NCBI GenBank assembly: GCA_030704615.1
Contig: CM060731.1
Location: 45,198,001-45,262,000, forward strand
Direction of reading: 5' to 3'
Source: Takakia lepidozioides
Lineage: Eukaryota; Streptophyta; Takakiopsida; Takakiales; Takakiaceae
DNA: 64,000 nucleotides
The notes under the pieces were generated by a model, which saw only the letters and a list, made by a program, of their open reading frames with translations, was not told the origin of the DNA and searched no databases. Shown here piece after piece: positions 11,477 through 25,892 of this stretch. Within the stretch, counting starts at the first letter, position 1; every line of letters begins with the position of its first letter. The translations under genes were made by a program, and so were the position numbers.

Positions 11477-12136
11477 GCAAACAAAGCTGCAGATGTAGTG
11501 GTGCAAATTCTGCATAACCCTTTGCCATCAGTGCCCAAGCTTACACATCAGTACAGAGTACGAGCAGGCCAGCAAGTGCAGAAGTGGCGGCAGCTTACTC
11601 AACGAGGGACAGGCCAAGTAGGCCTGCAGGTGCAGAAGCTGCAGCAGGTAATTGCCTGCACACAAGCAGGTCAGAAGTGGCAGGATACTGCAGAATTAGC
11701 CCAATGGCAGGAGTTTACTCAGTGGGGGCAGCTTACTCAGCAAGGACCAGCCCAAGTAGGCCGGCAGGTACAGAAGTTGTGGCAGCTGCCTCAGACAGCC
11801 AGCGCACAAGCAGGTCAGAAGTGGCAGAATATTGCAGAAACAAGCCAGATCCAATGGCAGGAGTTTACTGAATGTGGCAGAGCACAATTAGACCAGCAGG
11901 CGCAAAGGTTGGAGCACCTTACTCAGCAAGGCAGAGCACAAGCTGGTCAGCGAGTGCGGGAGTTGCGTGATACTGTAGGAGTAGCCCAGCTCCAGTTTAA
12001 TCACTTGAGTTTACTCACAGTGATTCAACTGCAGAGGCTTCCATTGCTGCACTCTGCGCTGCAGTATTTATACAGACCTCGAGCAGAGCTCAATGCTAAC
12101 CAAGATTCTCAATCTGATCCTGACGCCAATCAGTAG
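11477..12136 (+). CDS. Gln-rich internally repeated protein, terminal exon
   Basis: An open frame of about 219 codons runs from a possible acceptor (GGGCAG before 11477) to TAG at 12134-12136. An AATAAA signal follows at about 12209. The protein is rich in Gln and Trp and is built from an imperfect unit of about 46 residues, repeated roughly two and a half times. Each unit holds LTQ-x-G, Q-V-Q-K-L, QAGQKWQ and QWQEFT segments. The pattern suggests amphipathic helix or coiled coil. No known domain is recognised. The unit resembles 11-mer helical repeats of LEA or apolipoprotein type only in a general way. No ATG is available near the start, so this must be a downstream exon if real. Confidence 0.5.
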   Translation, partial: ANKAADVVVQILHNPLPSVPKLTHQYRVRAGQQVQKWRQLTQRGTGQVGLQVQKLQQVIACTQAGQKWQDTAELAQWQEFTQWGQLTQQGPAQVGRQVQKLWQLPQTASAQAGQKWQNIAETSQIQWQEFTECGRAQLDQQAQRLEHLTQQGRAQAGQRVRELRDTVGVAQLQFNHLSLLTVIQLQRLPLLHSALQYLYRPRAELNANQDSQSDPDANQ

Positions 12137-12199
12137 TTCTTTGACATCCAGAGTTCAGTCAGCTGAAGCCACTTCCTATCTGTTAAAGTCAAAGTGATC

Positions 12200-13700
12200 T
12201 CACTTTTAATAAAAGAGGATGTGAGACTGTTGTGTAGCTAAAATTCATAGAGGGTGTGTGCATGTAGCTCAGTCATAGTTAGGTGGATGTTGTAGACAGA
12301 CCAGATTTTGGCCAAACTACCACACCATTCAGTTTTTGAGAAGTTTGCGTTTTTGTAAAAATGCAGTGCCTGCCAGCAATGGGCAAGCTTCAAGCTCTTC
12401 ACTTGTTAGTGTCGACCATCTTTATGATTGTAAATTGAATTGCAGTGGAGCAGAATGCCAGACCCTTCTAGGAAGAAATTGGGCTTTCTGCCAATGACTC
12501 ACAACACCACATGACTTTTGACAGACCAGACCTTCGATTGGAAGCATATTGTCTGCATGGTTCTCTTTGACACTGTTAGATTGAGAGACTATATGTGCTC
12601 CAATCTCCAATCTAGAAATGGGCTAGAAGTGGGCTTCCAATTCTGCATGTAGTACTTGACTAAACCAAACTTGCAAGGCGAGCCACAGAATCCAAGAGAG
12701 TCGAGCACACATCAATCTCAAGCACTCAGGCTTAGAAGTTGTAAGATTAAACTCTCCTTCCAGGGGATATTCTCTTATCCTTCTGCAGGACTTGGGTACG
12801 ACCAGGGGAAATAGCAAGTAGAGTATGCCAAGCTAGAAGGAGGACAACTGCTAGCGGACCAAACAAACAAAAGCATCATCAGCTGCACATCCAATCTTCA
12901 CAGCACATCCAAGCACACAATTTGGTCACACAAATCATCCTCCTTTTGGCCTAAGCCACCAGGCTTTTATATTAAAGTATTGGGTAATCCAGATAGGCAG
13001 ATGGCTTGCTCCCATTGGCCATAGAGATTACTTTACTCCTATATCACACATCAGCTCCCAGAGTGACTCATCATGTTACTGTTGACATAAGACAATACAA
13101 CTCGAGCCCAAAATTAGGCTTGTACTGAATGTCCCAACCACCAACAACTTTTCATCCAGGCAATGAACAGAGGGCATCTCTCTTAAGTGGAATAAGTCAT
13201 CTTACATATGTAAGACTTGCCCACGCCAGGAGGTGCGAGCTCCAGTGAGGGGCCATGGGATACCTCCTTCCGATTTTCAAATTGACCAAAGTTGCTACCA
13301 AGCCGAATTCAAACTCAAATATAAAGCTAGACTACGCATTCGATAGGAGAGGGATGAGAAAACCTTAAGGGGGAAAACCTTACCCTGCAAATTGGGTGAA
13401 AGACAAAACCCCATTAGGAAAAACCCCAATCCATACAATTGATGCAAGGCTAATACGGACTACCCCTTAAGTCTCCATCTCCTCTCCATCAAATGTTATT
13501 TATAAACCTAAATCTAGTTGATGAAGACAATCCAAGCAACACAACACCAAGGGCAGCTTCACCACTGCCAATGTGAAAGCCAGATCAATGACCAGAAAGC
13601 AAGAATGCACATCTGAATCATCTGCACTCTCGGGGGGCGGGTCACTCCCTACATAGTTTAGGGAATCACGTGCGAATTTTGTAATCTACACAATTATCTG
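12200..13700. other. Non-genic stretch, possible decayed retroelement
   Basis: No gene was found. Around 13360-13500 the text has the AAACC and AAAACCCC phrases often seen in plant LTR or untranslated retroelement regions. It lies next to the integrase relic at 13705 and may belong to the same decayed element. Confidence 0.3.
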
Positions 13701-13704
13701 GCAC

Positions 13705-13890
13705 CTACAGAAGCTGATCGCAGAACTCGGTACCCTGGTGAGTAAGGATCTCTACATGACATCCATACCTCAAGATAATCTGATCAAAGAATAATTGTGT
13801 CACAAAATCTGCATCCTTCACAATCAAGGGTTGGATTTCTACCCATTTGGAGAGGTAATTCATGGCTCCAAAAAAAAACCCAAACCCAGA
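13705..13890 (-). pseudogene. Ty3/gypsy integrase fragment
   Basis: The minus strand reads a retroviral-type integrase core fragment: YLSKWVEIQPL, then FFDQIILRYGCHVEILT and QGTEFCDQLL. These match the usual SKW-E, RYG-P-EILTD-GTEF pattern around the second catalytic Asp, but here that position reads LTHQGT, so the Asp is replaced by His. No reverse transcriptase or LTR is visible beside it. It is a relic, presumably of a different element from the two gypsy copies at 48-59 kb. Confidence 0.7.
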
Positions 13891-14150
13891 CCGGGCGGGT
13901 TCCTTACAACGGCAGAACCCGCACAACACTGGCCTATACCCAATGACAAAGGCAGACCTATTCCCGCGAGAATACCAACAGCGCCATTTGGAAAATTGGA
14001 ATCATATTGGTGCATTCATTATGTGTCTATAATCATGTGTGAGGACTTATGTGGGCGTTGATAACCACATAATTCCTAGACCTCACCAAGCTGTTATATT
14101 ATGATTTGTTTTTGTTGGCTCTCTTGTAGAGAGACTTTGCATCATGTTAA

Positions 14151-14969
14151 CCCTTAAGTTCCCAAGCCCTTTTTTGACTTTTTACCAATTTTGGGTACCC
14201 AGCTGCAGTAAATTGCCCCTAGAAACCTACCAAAAATCATCCACAGATTCCAGCCTTATAGCAATGGGCCCAGCTCATTTATGCATGACATACCAAAAAA
14301 TGAGCCAAGTCCACCGTGGAAATTGTGAGATTATAGCGTTGGCCCGGACCTCAAATATCAGGTCCCAAAGAAAAAGTGAGAAAGAAATTGGTTTGACCAA
14401 ATCAAAACCTAGCTTTCTCCAATTTTGCTTGCCAAAAGACCCACCATTTCCAAATCAATAGTGGAGTGGCTATGACCCCACTAAATTGCAGGTCCAACTG
14501 ATTTTTTCACCTATGGTTGCTATTCATGCAATTACGTGGGGGTTGAAATCTCAAAATTGACGGGAGAAAATGTGCCTCCAAATGAAGTACTTTTTTTTCT
14601 ACAAATTTTTTAAAAGCCAATGGTGGATGTGTGTATGTAATGCTCACACACCACAAGGTGAAGTGTTTTTTCCAAAATTGCTAATTTTCTGCCAAAAATG
14701 GCCTTTAGAGTGCAATCTGTTTTGGGCTTGTTTACCTGCCACGTCAGCGGTCAACAGCCCTTTTCAGGCCCCAAAACGTAAATTAAAGATCTAAGATATT
14801 TTTTGTAAGTAGCAGCTTTGTTTTTTTTTTATTTGTTTTGTGCAATCATCTCAGACAATCCATTGTCATTAAAGCTTCAGGAGTGGGCCCCATCAGATTA
14901 GATCTGTAAAAATTAGGTCGAACTGCAAATTCAAAGTGACCCGATTCAGGTCGCTGGGGAACTTAAGGG
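14151..14969 (+). mobile_element. TTAA-flanked MITE, piggyBac-like, copy A
   Basis: An 819-bp element is bounded by TTAA on both sides (14147-14150 and 14970-14973). Its terminal inverted repeat is CCCTTAAGTTCCC followed by a further CA/A-rich match. TTAA target duplication with CCC...GGG ends is the hallmark of piggyBac superfamily transposons. No transposase is encoded. A second copy, inverted and about 95% identical by eye, lies at 31827-32648 with the same flanks. Assignment to piggyBac rests only on ends and target site. Confidence 0.75.
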
Positions 14970-14973
14970 TTAA

Positions 14974-15384
14974 AGTCAATGGAGAAAATGTGGTCGAAGG
15001 ACCTTACACCGTGTGAAGTCGCTGATTGGTGTGTTGTGCTGAGTCATCTTACCTTCCTCTTATGTTTTGCCAAAGCCAAGCAAGAGAGCCAATTGCCCTT
15101 TGAGGCTTGTTTTTTCGAATAATTTAAATTTTTGTTTTCTATTGTGTCTTTGAAGGACTTGCGGGAGTTCATGAATTATGTGCGCGTCAACACCCAAGCG
15201 TCCTCACATTTTAATATTTTTGTTTTTGAAAATTTTGGTTATTTGTTTTTGTTTTTGTTTTTTTGGAGGACTTACAAAAGGTCCACAAATTATGCGGGCA
15301 TCAACGCCCACATAAGCCCTCACATTTTACATAAAAGTACTCTTAAAAATTTTGGGGTTTTTTCTATGTTGGCTCCCTGCCGAA
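14974..15384. other. AT-rich spacer between two transposons
   Basis: T-rich sequence with no gene. It separates the TTAA MITE from the Mutator-like element. It twice contains a phrase close to GGACTTACAAAAGGTCCACA / GGACTTGCGGGAGTTCATGA, followed by ATTATG and by CAACGCCCA/CAACACCCA (about 15153 and 15268), a short local duplication. Confidence 0.35.
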
Positions 15385-15393
15385 GTCGCCATT

Positions 15394-15762
15394 GCCTCTC
15401 ATTTTAAGATAAGAGGGTCTTCAATGGGCACGTGCGATGTGGCCGGTGGGCCCCGCGCACGGACGCCCGGCTCCCCAGCACCCCCGCCCGCCCCACCCGC
15501 GCCCCCGTCCCCGCGCGGCCAGTCCCCCGCCCATGAGTCCGCTGCCCTCCAGTCTGTCAGTCCGCTGCTGGCCAGTTTTGCTGCACAGTAGTCTGCCAGT
15601 CCGCCAGTCCGGTGCTGGCCAGTCCGGTGCCCAGCAGTCTGCCAGTCCGCCGGTCTGTCCGCCAGTCCGCTGGCCAGTCCCCTGCCATCCAGTCCGCTGA
15701 CGGCGCAGGATCGCCACCATCCATTCCCATAACCCATCTTAGCCCTCCATTTTTAGGGCTGC
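15394..15762 (+). repeat. MULE left terminal inverted repeat
   Basis: 369 bp, GC rich. The outer part (to about 15480) and the inner part ending in CCATTTTTAGGGCTGC match the right repeat closely in inverse orientation. The middle is a variable array of CCAGTCCGCTG-type units, longer here than in the right arm, which explains the 86-bp length difference. Confidence 0.9.
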
Positions 15763-16550
15763 GAAAATGGCAATGATCTTGCCACCAAATCCCGGCCGCT
15801 CTCTTTTGACGGCTTTTTGTTGTCCAATGTTGCGGTAGGCGTTTCCATGCACGCGACTGTTCCTCTTTTGCGCGCGATGTTCATGATGATGATGAAGCGT
15901 GTGCTTGAACATGAGAGGACTGTCTCGCACTACAGCCACCATCGTGCATATGCTTCCACTATTTTTGCCTTCTTGCTGTGCTTTCGGGAACCTTCGTTTT
16001 ATGGTTTGGTTCTATGTCATAAATATGGAAAATGCGGACATCTGTCGTCAATAACGTCCTCTGCTTGTGATCCGTCATGATACGTTTAGCCCCTTCGTTA
16101 CTGCATCCCTCATGAGAGCCTTCACAAGTTTAGTTCGTTAAAAGAACCCCTGGGTAACATGGGCGCGAAAATGGCGGAAGCGTATGCACATGGGGGCGTG
16201 TGTTGCAGATTTCGTATCGGACGATGGGACTGTTTATGTGACCAAGTATAGCGGCTTGCATCCGTCATGCATAAGTTGTGGAAAAGGGTGGAGAATCTGA
16301 AGAAACCCAGCTTTGTGATGGATCCACATGGTATTATATAAGGGATGGCAGCACAAAAAAACAATTCGAGTCGTCACGGAACACCATCCAGTCCTAAGGT
16401 CCTCAAACATCCACACGCACTTGCTGAATGCAGATGTCTGAGCCAAGACGGGAGTAGGTGCAGATGTCCCGACCCCCTGCCCTCAAAGCAAAGGGCCGCG
16501 ACAGCGGGTAATTCCATGCTGATGTTTTTTTAAGGGGACCCACGGTTTGA

Positions 16551-17467
16551 ATGCGGACTGTCGCCGGATGACATAAAGGCGCTCCAGAAGGTTGAGTCGG
16601 AGTGCACAGATAGACTCCTGGAGTTGTGGTGTCGATTCTATGAGAAGTCGGTTGAGGCTGCGTTCACCAACACTATTGATGTTCTTCCAACGTCAACGTG
16701 GATGGTGTTGAAGTCATTGGGGGTGGGGCAACGTGAAAGCCTTCTGGAGGTCTTGAAAGGTTGCCTCAGCACCGAACGACTGGGCAAGGACTTGAAAGAG
16801 TGCGATTTCATTTTGGTGCCAATTGGGGACGAGTAAGAACTCTTCCGAGTCTGCTGAGACTGTCTCCTGAGTTATAGTCTGGTTTCGCAGTGTCGTCTTG
16901 ACTCTGAGCGATTAAGTTGACCTCTGTATTTGTGTAGTGGACTGGGTTTGAAGATGCTGAGTGGTCGGTCTGCTGAGTGTCAGTCTACTGAGTCTGCCCA
17001 TCATGATTGTGCAATGATGCCATGTTGTTTGATACCATTGCAGGGGGCACTGGAGTGTTTGTATCATCGACCTCCGCAAGGGCTGTTACACTCACCTGAA
17101 CTCTATCAGGGACTCACATAGTTGTCCCTTTGTTCTAGGGTGGATTCGGAAGTTTCATGCTGAGTGCTTAGGGTACTCGATGGACTCACCGGAGTGGCAT
17201 GAGATTGTCCAAGCATTTCAGTTCCACGCGCCTGATGTGCCCCAGCAACCATTCAGCTGGGAGTGTGGCTTTTACGTCATGTCATTTATTCAAGTGTTTT
17301 ATGAGTGGATAAAAGTCAGAGGAAATGTCTCCAAGACTGCAAAGCCAGAGAGAGGAACACCTTTCACGAAGGACTGGTTTACTTTCAAGTTTGCACTTAG
17401 GCAGCGAATGCAGTGTGCCCAGTATATCGTGCGGGGGTTGGACAATGTAGAGAAACTGCTCTCATGA
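16551..17467 (+). CDS. Ulp1/C48-type cysteine protease of the MULE
   Basis: Two exons are clear. The first, about 16551-16832, ends ILVPIGDE; the second, 17044-17467, starts EGHWSVCIIDLRKG and ends in TGA. The splice uses GTAAGA and CAG and restores an unbroken frame. The catalytic residues of the Ulp1/SENP family are in place: His in GHW, Asp in SIRDS, Gln in PQQPF and Cys in WECGFYVM. AATAAA follows at about 17502. Further 5' exons probably lie between 15.8 and 16.5 kb but were not resolved. The role of such proteases in MULEs is unknown; SUMO-like substrates are an assumption from the family. The intron 16833-17043 carries AGTCTGCTG-type motifs also found in the terminal repeats. Confidence 0.8.
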
Positions 17468-17519
17468 GTATGATGTACTTGTCCTGTGAAGTCTATGTAC
17501 CGAAATAAAAAATGCGAGT

Positions 17520-18200
17520 CTTTTCGCTTATTATTCCAGTGGTGATTAGCACTTTTGTGTACTGTGGGTGCTGGCATGTTTTGTAATGTTGTCACTAAAC
17601 TCAATGGACACAATGGTGTCAATTTTTCCATGCACTGTGCACCCGAGTCTGTTGAGCTTGAATGTGCGAACAGTACGCTGCCGAGGCTAGGACTGGTGGG
17701 TGTGATACCTAGTCTGGTAGGCACCATATCCATGAGTCTGCTGGGACACTGGATTGACATGAGTCGTTAGGGAGGTAGTCCACTGGAGCCTGTCCATTTT
17801 GAGTCTGCTGATGTGGATGAGTCTGCTTGAGACTTAGTCTGTCCAGCAGTCTGCTGGAAGAAATGCAGGGATGAGGTGGAAGTGTGGTGAGCAGACTTTT
17901 GGAGTGGGCAGCAGACTGACCAGCAGACTAGCTTACTGGCGTTCGCAGTCTGTTGACTGTGACTCTGTTGGGAGACTGTGCGTGAGTCCGTTGGGAAACT
18001 ATGCTTGGGAGACTGTGTGGGGGTCAGTTGGGAGACTAGAGGAGTCCATTAGGAGACTGTGCAGGAGTCCATTGTGGGACTCTGCAGCCGTCTGATGGGA
18101 GTTTGTGCCGGAGTGTGCTGGGATTGTGGAGACTGGAGGAGTCCATTGGGAGACTGTGCATGAGTCCATTGCGGATTTGTATTTCAGAAAGAGACAATGC
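17520..18200 (+). repeat. AGTCYGCTG-motif-rich spacer inside the MULE
   Basis: Non-coding spacer downstream of the protease gene. AGTCTGCTG, AGTCCGTTG, AGTCCATTG and similar nonamers recur many times, mostly in the same orientation as in the left terminal repeat. Some inverted copies (CAGCAGACT) occur near 17900. Confidence 0.6.
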
Positions 18201-18363
18201 TACCAGAGGAATTGCAGATTTATATTGTCTTCTTCGTGACACCTACACGACCTGAAACCTTGCGAATTTTCGAGTACATATGTGCTGCAGATGCAGGTGC
18301 AGACACCTTCTTGCTGGTTCTCCGCAAAACCCTAGGCCGGGTTTTCCAGGCCTCCACGAAATC

Positions 18364-21300
18364 TCATCTCATTTTCAGAGACATGTTGTTGTTGTTGTTG
18401 TTCAGAGAACAGAAAGCCTTCACTGCCGCAGGGTGCAACATTCCAGCCGCACTTTTCGCCAGGATATCAACGAGCTGCCCTCTGCACATACGAAGAGCAG
18501 ATCGGGCATGTGCCTCCAGGTATTTGTCATCACCTACAATGCGAAGTATATCCGCAAATTCTTGTTCCATTGAGGGTGAGACCTCCAGAGGTGCCTCGTC
18601 GTAGGGGAAGTCGTCCGGAGGATGTCTTTCCATGAACTGATTGGATTCGTCGTTGCCGCCAGCACCATTGCCCAAGAGCAAGTTAGGTAATCCTCCATGA
18701 ATGGTTCCCAGCGCCGTGCCACAAACGCGCATAAGGAGGCCATCCTGCAGGTCAGGGTGAAGCATCTTCAGGACACGGACCTGATGCTTGCATAAGTTTC
18801 CCTTCATTGCCCATGGGCACGTGCAACAAGCCCAATCGCAATCAGGATTGTAAACAATGTATGTTGTGCCGGGGTGGTTGCTGCTGAGAACGTAGGCTGG
18901 TTCACCAGGACCCAAGGGAAGAGTAACACTCTCAGCAGGAATGTCTCGTGCCGCAAGTATAGAACTGGATATGTACTTTTCGTGTTTGTCATTTCTTATG
19001 AACCCGTGGGTCTTCAAATGGATTGCGTACCAGTAGTGTGTTAGCATACGGCCAGTGAGTTCCCATATAAGTCAGTCCACTCTACGACCACTCATCTTGC
19101 CTTTCCCCATGGCAAGTCTTGCCTTCAGATTTCCATGGTATGCCTCAATGCTTGCGTTTGTGTCTTGGCTCGCATGAGGGACATGGCGGGCTGCTGTACA
19201 TCACATTGCTATTTTGGGCTTCCAGTACTGTTCGATATAGTCGAGAAATTCATGTCCTTTCGGGTATTTTGACCTCATACGACGGATTCTCCTTGCAACC
19301 CACCGAAGCGCTCTTTTCTCGTTGCGTGGTCCCCTTCTACAGTACATGAGGTCTCCCATATCCTTCAACAAGTTTACAGTGGTCACCGGATCCTTCGTTT
19401 TCTTGCATGATTGCTTCACCCATGCCTTGCGGACATGCCAAAGGCAGAGGAAAATGAGTACTCCTTCAAAAACAATTCTGCACAACACACATGGTACACA
19501 TTAGAGTCTTGGGATCGGACTGCAATGGTGGACTGCCGGAGTGGACTGTAACGGCGACCTGTATCAGCGGGCAGAGCCACTGGACTCGCCCAATGGACAG
19601 GACAATGCCATGACGTTGATGTGCTGGAATAACCCCATTGGACTTCCCCTAGCTAGGACTGGGGCAGCGGACTGCATCAGCGGACTGCCTCATTGGACTG
19701 CCACAACGAACTGCGGAGCGGACTTGCTAGGGACTGCTGAGTGGACTTGGCAGCGGACTTGCCAAGGACTGCCGAGTGGACTTGCCAGCGGACTGCCGAG
19801 CGGACTTGCCAGGGGACTGATGAGCGGACTTGACAGCAAACTACCAGTGGATTTGCCCAGCGAACTGCCATCGGGTTTAGCCACATGAGTCTGCCAGTGG
19901 ACTGTACCAATAGAATGCTGCAGTGGACCTCGACAATGGACCGATGTTGTGGACCAACAGACTTACCGAATAGCGTTGATTTCTGCTTCGGCATCGTCCA
20001 CAATGAAGGCATTGGGTCGCCAGCTCGGCAAATCTGCGAGGAGTGAATCGCGCAAGGCTCTTATCCACGGAACCAGGTCTGTTGTCCGATTCCTCGCGGA
20101 TATGATATAGGCAACTGGTATACCGTTCAACCACTCGTCGAAGACCATCAACGTGTACAATGGGAACTGTTGGAATGCACAATGTAAGATGGTCAGAGCA
20201 TTCAAATTCCGCTCAGTTCTGCACGAGAAGACTTCATAAGAGTGATGAGGTCTGCAGCGGTTCACAATGGGTCTGCCCCTCGGTCTTCCGCAACGTACAC
20301 ATGAAAACATACAGAAAGGGTCAGCACACCAAATTTTATGTGAATGTTGCATGGTACTATGCTATCATGCTCGTACAAGTCCATGGAATCGTTTGAATAG
20401 TACCTTGTCATGATTTTTCCCAAAGGTTGCATCACATGCAACGATACGGTCATGTCCTAGTTCCAGCATTCGTCGTTTCTGCCACGGAGTGTATGCCAAT
20501 AGTGAATGTCAAATCTCCATCAAAATGCTCGAATGTTGGCTCTAATTTCTCCTCTTGATAGAAAAAAACGGACGCATGATTCTGGTCTCTCCACATGCGC
20601 ACACTCTCCGCATCATTGGCGTGTTTTTTGAAGGTTTGCCACGCACGTTTCTTAGCAAGGTTGCGAACGTCTTGCTCCAACAAGAAATCATCGCGGGTCC
20701 ATGCATCGCCCAAGCCGGTGTTGTTCATCACGTGCTCTTTATGCTCCATCATGATTTGGGCGACCGACAGGCCTCGGCACAAACACTCGACGTCCCAGGC
20801 TTTCAATTCCTCGCTAATGTGTGGTGCATAGGCGTGGCGGGTGTTCCTGAACTCTGCGGACTTCCCATGCGAGGGTTTCCCTTGCGCATCTGTATGCTTC
20901 ATGTTGTTGTAGTACGTGAGGACACAGATGTCAGGGGCGAGATAACATTGCTGGACCTTGAAACAGCATTGGCAACCACGCTTGTAAGACTCTCCGTACT
21001 CCGACTTCTTTCTCCTTGGGCCTTTATGAGGGCAAGATGTTCCAGCACCTACAAGAGGTCCTCCACGCTTCTGTTTTGGATCCTCCACTATTGCCTTGTT
21101 GGTGCGCTTGTCATCAGGACCGTAGCAGCATTGATACCTGGACAGAAAATTCTAAAATCGATATCCAACGACTTGAGGAAGCATAAAATCAGAGAACTCG
21201 TGAAACAAAAAATGACAACAGACATGCAATGAAACGTCAAAAGGACTGAGAATGGTGCACACATAATACTGGACAGAAATGTGTTGGCTCTGGGTGCTTT

Positions 21301-21585
21301 TCGCGAGCCGGGTTCCACTTTAGAATGGACATTCACCCAAAACTGAGCGGGGTAGTCCTCCAAACTCTCCTCTCCCAGGACAAAGTTACCAACTCTATCC
21401 CAAGGTATGCAGGCCTTTTCAACATTCACTCGCACACCCATAAACCCATATTGCGTCTCACTCTTCCAATGGAGATCCTTCATGTTGAAGGGTCCTGGTT
21501 TTGCTGTTTGCAAACATTGTCGAAGAGGCCGTATAAGCGGGCTTTCCGTGATCAGTATATCATCGGGTTTTGCTTCCACGTCCAT
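18364..21585 (-). pseudogene. MULE transposase with SWIM zinc finger, disabled
   Basis: Minus-strand exons at about 21267-21585, 20404-21140, 19967-20166 and 18364-19477. Catalytic positions can be followed: first Asp in VACDATFGKN (exon 2), second Asp in FIVDDAEAE (exon 3), Glu in NASIEAYHGN (exon 4). LCLWHVRKAW precedes the Glu, as in MULE transposases. A SWIM finger follows: CTCPWAMKGNLCKH. The junctions of exon 3 have good GTAAGT and CAG signals. Damage: in-frame TGA at 19201-19203 and 19072-19074, and a frame change near 20475 just before the first Asp. Both stops look like C-to-T or G-to-A changes. The C-terminus has an Asn run. The protein would act in the nucleus on the terminal repeats. 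Confidence 0.85.
19500..19960 (-). repeat. CAGCGGACT-motif array in transposase intron
   Basis: The intron between the third and fourth transposase exons is filled with GGACTTGCCAGCGGACTGCC-like units. This is the same nonamer as in the terminal repeats, but in the right-arm orientation. There are more than ten copies by eye between 19530 and 19900. Confidence 0.7.
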
Positions 21586-21715
21586 GCCCTATACAGTACA
21601 AAGGACACGCTTCTGAACATGTAAGAAACGCGCCGCAGTACAAGACATGATCGACAACGTGCCAGGAGAACAGTGCACACGTTCGCGGCTGCTGGCAGAA
21701 ATAAAGGTTTGAATT

Positions 21716-21998
21716 GCAGCCCTAAAAATGGAGGGCTCGGATGGGTTATGGGAATGGACGGTGGTGGCGACCCTGCGCCGCCAGCGGACTGGCGGACTGG
21801 CGGACTGCTGGGCAGCGGACTTATGGGCGGGGGACTGGCCGACTGGCCAGCAGCGGACTGGTAGCGGACTCATGGGGGGACTGGCCGCGCGGCAGACGGG
21901 GTGTGGGCAGGGTGCTGGGGAGCCGGGCGTCCGTGCGCCGGGCCCACCGGCCACATCGCACGTGCCCATTAAGACCCTATTATCTTAAAATGAGAGGC
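21716..21998 (-). repeat. MULE right terminal inverted repeat
   Basis: 283 bp, the inverse partner of 15394-15762. The outer end reads, on the minus strand, GCCTCTCATTTTAAGATAA. The central AGTCCGCTG array is shorter than in the left arm. Confidence 0.9.
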
Positions 21999-22259
21999 GT
22001 CACCATGGGCCTGGGTCTATAAAGTTGGTAGCCAACAAAACCTAAACCTAACCTAAACGTGAGGGTTGGAGGAGGAAAGAGGGAGGGATGGGTGTAGAGA
22101 AAGCAGCGATGGTGTAGAGAAGGGGGTGGTTTGGCTGTGCGTGGTTTAACAGTTGAAGCCTCTTCTTTCAGAGACTGACAGTTAAGCGGTTAAAACACGA
22201 GAGACACACACCTTAAAGAAGCTGGGTTGTGCAGAGCTGCGAGACAGAGAGGTCTGCCG

Positions 22260-25892
<3,633 letters not shown>

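Larger units (their letters stand above)
15394..21998. mobile_element. Mutator-like element (MULE) with Ulp1 protease
   Basis: A 6.6-kb DNA transposon. The ends are long terminal inverted repeats (15394-15762 and 21716-21998) starting GCCTCTCATTTTAAGATAA. Flanking 9-bp target sites are GTCGCCATT (15385-15393) and GTCACCATG (21999-22007), with 7 of 9 bases matching, so the insertion is not young. It encodes two convergent genes: a Ulp1/C48 cysteine protease on the plus strand and a DDE transposase with SWIM zinc finger on the minus strand. MULEs carrying Ulp1-like proteases are known in plants. The transposase has at least two in-frame stops and a probable frameshift, so this copy is likely not autonomous now. 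Confidence 0.9.

Noticed and set aside
14144-14461. Open frame conserved between the two TTAA MITE copies
   Set aside because: The similarity is simply that of the two DNA copies; substitutions show no synonymous bias and no domain is recognised.
15399-15737. Long open frames within the MULE terminal repeats (Gly/Ala/Pro-rich, and repeated in the right arm)
   Set aside because: They arise from GC-rich inverted repeats and nonamer arrays; several frames on both strands are open at once, with no protein logic.
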